The notes below the pieces were generated by a model. It saw only the letters and a list, made by a program, of their open reading frames with translations, made no database searches and was not told the DNA's origin. This document shows, piece by piece, positions 11,601 through 18,900 of a DNA stretch of 64,000 nt. The stretch is from Lactobacillus xylocopicola (GTDB lineage Bacteria; Bacillota; Bacilli; Lactobacillales; Lactobacillaceae). The stretch's first letter is position 1; the number at the start of each line of letters is the position of its first letter. The stretch covers positions 1,172,001-1,236,000 of the forward strand of contig NZ_AP026803.1 of assembly GCF_033096005.1 (NCBI RefSeq). Direction: 5' to 3'. Made by a program: the position numbers and the translations under genes.

Positions 11601-12226
11601 TTGAGGCCAGAAAAAGTTGCTAAACTACCTTGAGCAGCAGCTTTCGACTTCTTAGCCTTAAGCTTCTTGGAGCTCACTTTTAACTTTCTAGGCTTGGCTG
11701 CTTTAGTTTTGGCAGATTTGTCCGCTTTTCTGAGCAAACTAGCCCGATCAACACCTGCTTGATAACTGGCTGTAATACCAGCACTAGCCTTGTCCAATAC
11801 TGTCTTAATACCAGCTAAATCAGTCGCTGCATTAACTTTATCCTTAGCATCACTAAGTAAAGCCTCAACCGCTTTTACCTGCTTAGCCTTAGTAGCAGTG
11901 CTTAAGTTCTGATCTCCATTGATCCTCTGCTTAGTACTAGTAGCTGCAGTGCCCAAGGCATTTAAAGCATTTTGTTTAGCTTCATCTACTGCTTGATCGT
12001 CAACCTTTTGTTGGGCCGACTTATCAACTCCAGCCTGATTACTTTGGCTTTCAATTTCAGTAGCTTTTACTTCTTGAGCACTTACCGAACTAGTCGATTG
12101 AGAGAGCACCGCTCCTCCACCTAGCATAAAAGTCAAGAGGGAGTAGCTGACTAGCCAGCCCTTTTTACTTTTATGCATCTTATAGTTGGTATTTTTGACT
12201 TCTTCAATCATTTTAAATCTGTTCAA
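2660..12226 (-). CDS. giant surface protein A: adhesive head, 22 DUF1542 repeats, SLAP anchor
   Basis: This 3188-residue secreted protein is probably a fibrous adhesin. Order: KxYKxGKxW-like signal peptide (about 1-50, YKMHKSKKGW then a hydrophobic core); a degenerate DUF1542-like module (about 80-158); a Lys-rich stretch (165-198); conserved motifs at 200-215 and 246-264; a pectate-lyase-like adhesive domain (about 330-748); MucBP-like beta domains (about 750-1020); 22 DUF1542 units of 80-82 residues (about 1021-2808); a Gly-Ser-Asn linker (2811-2988); and three SLAP units (2990-3188). There is no LPXTG or membrane anchor, so SLAP binding to wall polymers is the likely attachment. The head resembles a polysaccharide-lyase beta-helix, but I claim binding, not catalysis. 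Start is TTG with GAGGGTGA upstream. It ends without the fourth SLAP unit of F and G. Confidence 0.93.
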   Translation of the reverse strand: MNRFKMIEEVKNTNYKMHKSKKGWLVSYSLLTFMLGGGAVLSQSTSSVSAQEVKATEIESQSNQAGVDKSAQQKVDDQAVDEAKQNALNALGTAATSTKQRINGDQNLSTATKAKQVKAVEALLSDAKDKVNAATDLAGIKTVLDKASAGITASYQAGVDRASLLRKADKSAKTKAAKPRKLKVSSKKLKAKKSKAAAQGSLATFSGLNSFLKSSSSAASAKSSTSTKQSSRSADLLKSASKPASTSVNIPAAEIPTDVMDTSLSDDAATKPNNSNEVNSELEAKPRDIGVAGYDATKNVTVGADPDSARDDFNKDVDKPAGSTPTSMNIATPDQITNPDKYKQKVVNVADFNSLAAAWTDASVTYINITSDISYTGGTIGNRAAGASVVVNGNGHTIDLNRQTFSYVGVPYSNLTTVTITNGKFQQGFPGNDGDSSSLVYSSNGAGLKVNIDNVTLSSSTSNGYNPIHVLMANGSKITFSGNNVFNISNEVTRGVGMIDFANNGHVTMNRTSNDIRFSEFYMSYVAPQASVGYGNQITMGDGSSNTAYTYNGTPANYPAMYNNINGVTVGDNVKWTQTGFQYFLNGTQGGNSVAQYKFGQNFNLSAPVTTQPNAIRLWGTQRAVFNAGTTFDINQRYNDSVIRVNDSSSVTFISPKQLHLAIQDGNGNPVATGAGIISGAGTVSLNNSNIKTWLGNNSQTNSTAGDNTAKFAQMVVRNGQATVTDLNGTTAVSNIVTPTTRELQTIAIPVGKVNVQYVDQNGKNVGGPVEVPLDKDAYIGQYLPLITSDIVVKNMPKNYMWALGNQIFPGAKADAQSGGDPTNDNDNGDTYGQASVGLTPMEGTTYTYKVYVYGTKQNVTYQYVDVNHKDRILTSPLSGQTGKEAVGGVTPANYGNTIDWTNKYYTEDNVPAGYHYAIGAANQPKTTLVSENNPIVTIYVEGNNQKINPTLQDTNGNRIVPNSPFEIDGITGQIIKLPAAPDANNWALDHVIVNGQRKEVGSEFEFGNGTDEITYVYHPLDVEKQAANTAIDAEATKVKGEIDADPTLDSAAKAKQKGDVDKAATTAKDNINKAVLPAQVDQAKQAGIAAIDAAHVAGIALDQQKKDYSKQIDDEATKIKGEIDADETLDDETKVKQKGDVDKDAADAKAAINSATNIQAIKDATAAGIIKIDGDHIPGSVSLPDQKKAAIAAIDAEATKVKGEIDADSTLDDATKKKQKGDVDKDAADAKTAINNALNAQQVKNAKEAGIIKIDGDHVPGNISLPDRKTNAIAAIDAEATKVKGEIDADVTLDTATKNKQKADVDRDAAAAKDKINSATTAQGVIDAKDEGIVKIDGDHVPGSISLPVQKTNAIAAIDAEATKVKAEIDADVTLDTATKNEQKANVDTDAAIAKANINSATNAQGVNDAKEAGIIKIDGDHIPGSISLPVQKTDAIAAIDAEATKVKGEIDADVTLDTATKNEQKANVDKDAAAAKTNITNAKDAQGVKDAKEAGIIAIDADHIPGNVSLPVQKADAIAAIENEATKVKGQIDADVTLNSKEKTAQKANVDKDAADAKTAINAATNAQGVKDAKDAGIIKIDGDHIPGSVSLPDQKDAAKAAIDAEATKVKGEIDADETLDTATKAKQKGDVDKDAADAKAAINTAKDAQAVLDAKEAGIIKIDGDHVSGNISLPDQKTNAIAAIDAEATKVKGEIEADVTLDTAAKDKQKANVDIDAAAAKTNIMNATNAQGVKDAKDAGIIKIDGDHIPGSVSLPVQKANAQAAIDAEATKIKAEIDADATLDTATKNKQKGDVDTDATIAKANINKATDAQGVNDARDAGIAKIDSDHVPGNISLPDQKTNAQAAIDAEAAKIKAEIEADPTLDNAEKVVQKGNVDKDAAIAKNNISQATNAQGVNDAKNAGIIKIDGDHIPGSISLPDQKDAAKAAIDAEAAKIKKEIDADPTLDNVEKATQKTNVDADAADAKIKIEQAVNAQGVKDAKSAGIIKIDGDHIPNGTSLLAQKTNAQAIIDAEAAKIKAEIEADVTLDNAEKATQKNNVDKDASAAKLNISQATDAQGVKDATNAGIAKIDSDHVPNSISLPDQKKAAQAAIDAEATKVKGEIDADDTLDGTSKAAQKANVDKDATDAKNKIEQAINAQGVKDAKEAGIIKINGDHIPNTVSLPEQKANAQKAIDDEAERVKAQINDDVTLDNATKAVQKANVDRDATAAKTSISQATDLKGITDAKELGISRINSDHIPGKALEDQKKAAQKAIDTEATRIKAEIDADDSLDDATKSKQKGAVDRDVLGAQNAIDQAVNAQAVIDARNDGIAKIDSEHVGNNVSLSDQKLAAYKAIDQEATKVKTLIDNDPSLDSTAKNKQRTNVDTEVTRAKAAIDDASNAQEVKVARYNGITAIDAQYVSNAVTLQEQKDNAKQLINDEAAIVKTAISKDATLDDATKLQQTRAVDDEKQKALDTISQAIDAQGIQKAYNDGIVAIHAQYISAAELAKQKVDAITAIVQEANTIKDAINNDVTLTTNAKKQQIANVEVESQKAQNAINRAILSQEVRDQLNAGIKAIDAQYVPGKSLDEQKADAIAAIDQAAQDAKDKVDKDKNKTDEEKQKEKDEIDKAASNAKDEINHSTTADGIEQAKDKGTSNINQIVVDNNLDNQKVNANKEIDAAAAAAKDKVDKDPTKTDAEKQRDKAAIDAAAAAAKDKVNNAKNKGEVDKAKQDGIDAINAIANTPGLEQQKTDANKEIDDAANAAKDKIDKDKNKTDEEKQKEKDKIDQIASDAKDKVNNSNSKDEVDKAKQDAIDAINNVVNGNGSNGSNGSNGSNGSGGSNGSNGSNGSGGSNGSNGSNGSNGSGGSNGSNGSNGSNGSNGSGGSNGSGGSNGSNGSNGSGGSNGSNGSNGSNGSGGSNGSNGSNGSNGSGGSNGSNGTNGSNGSNGTNGSNGNNGTNGSNGNNGTNGSNGSGGSNGSNGSNGTNGSNGNNGTNGTNGKLDRTNAASKVLKHNAYFYNKEGKRANLLVAKKGSTITTYGTKSINGRDFYQVGENLYIAVHNVNSRKRTLKKNAFVYNSKGKRVGKKLLKKKTRVSVYGDPVKIRGKYYYITANNRYVKARNFGSILIEANNVIAAGVSSNAELSQNSYVYDADGKRVDGYVILAGSKVIAGEAKSVNGQELVSIGDGYYVAKNNVDKY
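3265..3795 (-). repeat. Gly-Ser-Asn linker repeat of gene A
   Basis: Tandem 9-bp units encode a GSN register with GSGGSN, NGT and NGN variants, about 175 residues between the DUF1542 array and the SLAP anchor. The in-frame 9-bp period lets length change by slippage without a frameshift. Ser/Thr-rich linkers behind this signal type are often glycosylated; that is not shown here. Confidence 0.9.
3803..9160 (-). repeat. DUF1542 repeat array of gene A (22 units)
   Basis: Units of about 246 bp with consensus [19 protein letters not shown], then QKxxVDxDAAxAKxxI, then a [12 protein letters not shown] segment and a DQK boundary. Units 20-22 are a different Lys-rich subtype marked by KTDxEKQ. Count made by hand from the translation. 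Confidence 0.9.
9985..11239 (-). repeat. pectate-lyase-like head segment, copy A
   Basis: Codes for the adhesive head (about residues 330-748), nearly identical at DNA level to copies in F (33200-34473), G (48625-49900) and H (63070-64000). Copies A and F share the residues RLWGTQRAVF; G and H have [10 protein letters not shown]. Confidence 0.9.
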
Positions 12227-12278
12227 AATATTTCACCCTCTATATTGTTTGCATTTATCATATTACTCCGACATTAAA

Positions 12279-12307
12279 ATAATATCATAAACATTAAATT
12301 CTTTCCA
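12279..12307 (-). promoter_or_regulatory. promoter of gene A
   Basis: On the minus strand TGGAAA (12302-12307) and TATTAT (12279-12284) are 17 bp apart, with TGA just before the -10 (extended -10). The same layout precedes B and F. The predicted leader to the TTG start is about 45 nt. Confidence 0.65.
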
Positions 12308-12599
12308 TAATTATTCTAATTATAAATAAAAATCGTAAAAAAGCCTTATATCACACACGTGATCTTGGTATGTACATTACGCTTATATATGCTATTAAAG
12401 ATTTTAAATTGACTAATTAAATTTTTATACTCCTTATTCTATAGTATTCCTTATAATGCTTAATGTAGCTTTTATTTATAATCGAATCTCAAATTATTTA
12501 AAATACTATACAATCAGCAACCTACTGACTAACCTATAAATTGCGGTAACATTGTGCTATTTATTTTCTCCCTATATCATTTGAATAAAAATTTGCTTC

Positions 12600-12832
12600 T
12601 GATCACATGAAAAATACCAGCTTAAGACCTGGAGCTTGAATTGACCACGATAATTTTGCGGTGTGCGCTAAATTTCTAAACCCTGCACGCCAAAGTGCTG
12701 GTATTGCCCTGCCCAAGTATCAATTGTTTGATGTGAGCCAGCACCAATTATTTGGGCCACATCATGGCTGCCATAGCCTTCTTTAAGCAATTTGAGTGCC
12801 TGTAATTTTTGTTCGACGGTAAATTTAACCAT
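12600..12832 (-). pseudogene. IS3-family orfA remnant
   Basis: An ATG at 12832 with a GGAGGG ribosome-binding site opens MVKFTVEQKLQALKLLKEGY followed by GSHDVAQIIGAGSHQTIDTW, the helix-turn-helix N-terminus of an IS3-type OrfA. A TAG at 12668-12670 stops it after 54 residues, but the same frame continues with NYRGQFKLQVLSWYF, again OrfA-like, so this is a nonsense-inactivated copy. No orfB follows on the minus strand. The rest of the 733-bp gap between genes B and A is AT-rich and holds the gene A promoter; I see nothing else coding. Confidence 0.7.
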
Positions 12833-12839
12833 AGTAAAA

Positions 12840-12872
12840 CCCTCCAGATGGATTTTGGTCCAATCTAGAGGG
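12840..12872 (-). terminator. imperfect hairpin ahead of the IS3 remnant, possible terminator of gene B
   Basis: In minus-strand RNA CCCUCUAGAU/GGA pairs with UCC/AUCUGGAGGG (one bulge, one G-U pair), followed by UUUU. It lies about 90 bp beyond the gene B stop. It also buries the GGAGGG ribosome-binding site of the orfA remnant, as insertion sequences often do, so it may be an IS control hairpin rather than the terminator of B. A small GAAGC/GCTTC hairpin at 12893-12906 is weaker. Confidence 0.45.
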
Positions 12873-12959
12873 TTAACTTCACTAGTTTATTTGAAGCAGA
12901 GGCTTCTTTTATCATTTGAGCTAGCTTAAGCAATTACTTGGGTCAAGTAGCCATCTTCT

Positions 12960-15900
12960 TTATTTGAGAGTTTTACGCGCAAAATTTATTACATTAGCTT
13001 TGACAACGTAGTATCCATTACCAATTTCAATAAAGCTTTCCCCGTTAATCGTTTTGGCCTGGCCAGCATTAATTTTAGAACCGGCCTTTAGCGTATACTT
13101 ATCTATGCGCTTACCGTTTTCATTATAAAGATAGGAATTGTGAGAAAGTTCAGCATTAGAGCTTACGCCAGGTGCTAGTGTTTTTCTAGCTTCACTTTGA
13201 ATTGAACCAAAATTCTTGGCCTTAACATAATGCTTACTATTAATAATGTAATATGACTTACCGTGAATCCTTACCGGATCGCCATATACATTAACCTTAG
13301 TTCTCTTTTTCAAGATTTGCTTACCGACCCGTTTACCATTGTGGTTGTACACAAAGGAATTCTTCTTTAAGCTTCGTTTGCGGCCGACAACATTACCAAC
13401 AGCAATGTAAAGCTCCTTACCAATATGGTAAAATTCACGTCCATTAATAGTCTTGCTACCATAGGTTGTTATGGTAGAACCCCGCTTAGCAATCAACAGA
13501 TTGGCCCGCTTGCCCTGCTTGTTGTAGAAATACGCATTATGCTTAAGGACCTTAGATGCTGATTTAGACTGCTTAGGCTTAGTTTCAGAACTGTCAGACC
13601 CAGTACTACTTGCATTATTCGAGCTATTTGTCCCATTCGCACCGGTTGAGCTGGTTGAAGCGCTAGAACCATTCGAGCCAGTATTGCCTGCATCACTACT
13701 ATTATTAGATCCATTAGAACCAGTGCTACCAGAACTTCCGCCTGTATTGCCGGACCCGTTTGAGCCATTGGAACCATTGGAACCATTACCATTGCCATTC
13801 ACGATATTATTTATTTCATTAATACCATCCTGCTTAGCCTGATCAACTTCACCCTTGTTCTTAGCTTTATCAACTTTGTCCTTGGCAGCTGAAGCGGCAC
13901 TATCAATTGCAACTTTGTCCTTTTCCTTTTCAGTGTCAGTCTTATTCTTATCTTGATCAATCTTGTCCTTGGCAGCTTGCGCAGCCTGGTCTATTTCCTG
14001 CTTGGCCGCTTCTTTTTGATGTTCAAGGCTATTGTTTACTACAAGCTGGTTGATAGCCGCCAGGCCATTTTCTTTGGCCTGGTTGACTGCATCAGCATTC
14101 TTACTTTGATTGATTTCGGCCTTAGCTGTTGAAGCGACGGCAGCAATTGCGTCCTTTTCTTTTTGCTTCTCTTGATCAGTCTTGCTGGTATCTTTATCAA
14201 CCTGGTCTTTAGCAACTTGGGCAGCCTGGTCTATTTCCCGCTTGGCAGCGGCCTTTTGTTCATCAAGCGGCTTGCCCGGAATATATTGAGCATCAATTGC
14301 CTTAATACCAGCAGCTTCACAGTCAGTAACTTCTTGAATATTTTTAGCGCGGTCAAGCGCATTTTGCGCTTTTTCTAATTCAAGGTCAACGTTGTGGGAC
14401 TGTTGCTTTTTGGCATTGGTAGTCAAAGTCGAATCATTATTAATCGCGGCTTTAATCGTGTTTGCTTCTTGGATCAATGCATTCTTAGCAGCTTGCTTTT
14501 GAATATTCAAAGCAGTACCCGGTACATGTTGAGCATTGATCGCAGCGATTCCAGCACTATATTCCTTTTGAACGGCTGCTGCATTGGCTGCTTGACTGAG
14601 TTGATCTAAAGCTTTTTGTCTCTGTGCTCCGACAGCTTTTACCTGCTTATTCTTAGTAGCTTGATCAAGAGAATTATCGCTATTAATGGCTTCTTTTACT
14701 ATATTAGCTTCATCATTAATCAACTGCTTGGCACGTTCTTTTTGTTCATCTAAGGACATCGAGTTTGTCACGTATTGGGCAGCAATATTGGTAAGCCCAT
14801 TGGTCAGTGCAGCACTAATTTCCTGGGCAGTTGCTGCGACTTGAATATTACTCTTTGCGGTCATCACTTCTTGATCAACAGCCGCAATCTGAGCTGCTTT
14901 AGTCTTGTCGTCCAGCGTTACATCATTAGTAATCTGATTCTTGACTTTGGTTGCTTCCTGATCAATTAGTGCATTAGCCTTGGCTTTTTGTTTATCTAGG
15001 CTGTTACCTGTTACATATTGGGCGTTTATAGCAGCAATGCCATTATGCAGAGCAACCTTGACTTCCTGGGCAGTAATGGCCCGGTCAATCGCTGCCTTCG
15101 CATTGCTGGCAGCCATATCAACATCGGCCTTTTGCTTTAACTTTTCTGCATTAGTTAAAGTTATATCTGTCTCAATCGCTGCCTTAACCTTTTTGGCTTC
15201 AGCTTCAATCTTGGTTTGCGCAGCGACCTTTTGATCTGACACCGTGCCATTTGGCACATAATCGCTAGCAATCTTAGCAATACCGGCAGTCTTGGTATCT
15301 TTCACACCTTGCGCGTCAACTGCCTGCTCAATCTGTTCCTGAGCAGTGGCTGCATCACGGTCTACGTTAGCCTTTTGCTCAGACTTAGCAGCATCGTCTA
15401 GACCCTGATCAGCCTCAATCTGCTCCTTGACTTTTACAGCTTCAGCAGCAATCGCCGCTTTAGCCTTGTCCTTTTGTTCCAACAATGAAATTGCATTCTT
15501 CACGTGGTCATTATCAATCTTGATAATGCCTAATGCAATAGCATCTTTGACCGCCTGAGCATTGATTGCCTGATTAATCTGCTTTTTGGCGGCGGAAGCA
15601 TCACGGTCAACATTAGCCTGCTGAATCGCCTTTGTATCATCATCTAAAGTTACATCAGCAGCGATTTCACCCTTGATCTTAATTGCTTCTTGGTCAATTG
15701 CATTTTGGGCTGTAGTCTTGAGACTGTCTAAGCTGCCATTTTCGCCAGTAATATGTTGAGCAGTAATTGCTGCTATCCCATTGTTTTTAGCGGTTTTAAT
15801 AGTTTGAGCTGTGGCAGCATCATCAATTGCAACTTTAGCTTTTGTTACCTCACTATTAACATTCATCTTTTGTCTTGCCTTAGTGGCATCATCTAAAGTT

Positions 15901-18900
15901 GGATCGGTGTCAATTTCTGCCTTAATTCGAGTTGCCTCAGCATCAATTACCTGCTTGGCCTCTAACCTTTGATCAGACAATGACTTTTGATTGGACACAT
16001 GGTCACTATTGATCTCGGCAATGCCAACTTCTTTTGCTTCCTGAACACCCTTAGCAGTGGTTGCCTGGTTGATGTCGTTTTTAGCTGCGGCTGAATCCCG
16101 ATCAACATTAGCTTTTTGTTTATCTTTAGTAGCATCGTCCAAGGACGAATCAGCAGCGATCTCGTCTTTAATCTTAGCTGCTGCTGCGTCAATTTCCTTA
16201 ATGGCCTCAGCCTTTTGAGTGGGCAGAGAAGCATTATTCGAAATGTGATCACCGGCAATTTGGGCAATGCCAGCCTGTTTAGCATCCTTGACCGCTTGGG
16301 CGTTACTTGCATTGTTAATGCCTGCCATAGCTGCTGCAACATCAATATCAACGTTAGTCTTTTGGGTTTCCTTTTCTGCATCGGTCAACGTCTCATCTGC
16401 AGCGATTTCACCTTTAACCTTGCTTGCTTGTGCATCAATTTCTTTAATGGCATCAGCTTTTTGATCTGGCAGTGGGGTGCCTAGAACATGGTCGGCTGTA
16501 ATCTTAGCTATACCAGCAGAAGTTGTGTCTTCTAGGGTCTGAAGATCAGTAGCCTGGGCAATGGCAGCCAGAATTGTTGTAACATCATTATCGACATTAG
16601 CCTTCTGCACCGCCTTAGCAGTATCATCTAGAGTTACATCAGCAGCAATTTCGGCCTTAACGCTATTGGCCGCTTCATTTATTTTATTTACAAAAGATGG
16701 TTTTTGATTGTCAAGTGACGGTCCTGATTGATGAGCAGCATTAATTGCGGTAATCCCATCAAGCTTGGCTGTGACCACTTCATTGGCATTAGTTGCCTGG
16801 TTAATGTTAGTTTTGGCAGTAGCTGCTGCTTGAGTAACCGCATTTTGCTGTGCAGCCTTAGCAGCGTCATTAAGAGTTGCATCAGCTGTAATCTCAGCCT
16901 TAACCTTAGCAGCTTCATCATCGATTGCAGCTTGAGCCTTATTTTTTTGTTCATCTAGAGACTCAGAATTTGAAACATGGTCGCCGTTAATCTTGACAAT
17001 ACCGGCTTCCTTGGCATCTTTGACCGCTTGGGCATCACTGGCACTATTAACAGCAGCCTTGGCAGCCGCAGCATCAGTGTCAACGTTACCCTTCTGCGTA
17101 GTCTTTTCAACCGCAGTCAAGGTGCTATCGGCATCAATCTCCCCCTTAACTTTAGTTGCTTCAGTCTCAATGGCCTGATTAGCATTAGCTTTCTGAGTTG
17201 AAAGGGCAACACCCGGAAGATAGTCAGCGGTGATTTTAGCAATGCCAGCTGCTTGGGCAATAATTACCCCGTCAGCATTAACGGCTTGGTTAATGGCAAC
17301 TTTAGCAGCCGCAGCATCAGCATTAACGTTAGCTGTTTGAGCAGTCTTCTCGGCTACGGTTAAATTATTATCGGCATTGATGATGTCCTTAACCTTGTTA
17401 GCTTCATTATCAATGATTGTACTTGCATTAAGCTTATGGTCTGGCAAAGAGATACCAGCCGGAACGTGGCAGGCATTAATTTTAGCAATGCCATTATTTT
17501 GAGCATTCTGCACGCTTTGGGCATCGCTTGCCTGATTGATGTCAGCTTTTGCTGCTACTGCTGCTTGATCAACGTTGACTTTTTGCGTGGCCTTCACAAT
17601 ATCTGTCAAAGCACTATCTGCATCAATCTCATCCTTAACTTTAGCTGCTACTTGATCAATTGCTTGAACTGCATTGATTTTCTGGTCTGGCAAGGAGACA
17701 GTGTTAGGCACATGAGCTGCATTAATCTTGATAGTGCCACTATCCTTGGCATCTTTCACCCCTTGGGCATCGCTTGCTTGATTAATAGCAGCTTTAGCCG
17801 CATCAGCTGCTGAATCAACGATAGTCTTTTGATTAGTTTTCTCAATGGTAGTCAAAGTGCTATCTGCGTCAATCTCACCCTTAACCTTAGTTGATTCAGT
17901 TTCAATAGTCTGATTTGCAGCTGACTTCTGATCCACTATTAACTTACCGGAAACATGACATTTTTCGATTTGGTTAATACCAGAATTCATTGGATAATTT
18001 ATCCAATTAATACCAGGCGCTTGGTTAATAGCATTAATGGCGTAATTTGCAGCGTCATCCACATTGGCCTTTTGCGTGATCTTCTCTGCATCAGTCAAGG
18101 TAATATCGGAAGCAATTTCACTCTTGACCCTGATAGCAGTATCATTAATCCGCTTGAGGGCCTCAGCCTTCCAGGCATCAAGCGAGCCAGGAAGATAGTC
18201 CGCCTTCAATTTGGCAAGACCTTCATCATGGGCATCCTTAACGCCTTGCGCATCAACGGCATTAGTGATAGCAGTCTTAGCAGCCGCGGCATCAGCGTCA
18301 ATATTTGCCTTTTGCGCAGCTTTATCAGCAGCGTTTAAGCCTAAATCACTATCAATTAATTGCTTATAATTATATGCTGCATTGCTAATATCTTTAATTC
18401 CGTTGCTCTTTTGCTCCTCTAGAGTAAGGACATAATAGTGAGCAGCTTTAATTTGCGCAATGGCTTTATCCTTTATTTCTTGAACACTTTGCGCATCAGT
18501 AGCCTTCTGAATTTCACTGGTAGAGGAAGTGTAAAACAAAACTATTTGGTCAACTTTGTCTTTTTGAGACTGCTTGCCAGAATTATCTAGGTTCACATCG
18601 ATATCAATCTCACCCTTAACTTTAGTTGCTTCAGTTTCAATAGCTGCAATGGCAGCAGCCTTAATGGCAGCTAAAGTGCTTTGCAGGTGGTCACCATCAA
18701 TCTTGATGATCCCGGCTTCTTTTGCATCTTTGACCGCTTGAGCATCACTGGCACTATTAATAGCAGCCTTAGCAGCCGCAGCATCAGTGTCAACGTTACC
18801 CTTCTGCGTAGCCTTCTCAATGGTAGTCAAAGTGCTATCTGCGTCAATCTCACCCTTAACCATAGTCGCTTCAGTTTCAATAGTCTGATTTGCAGCTGAC

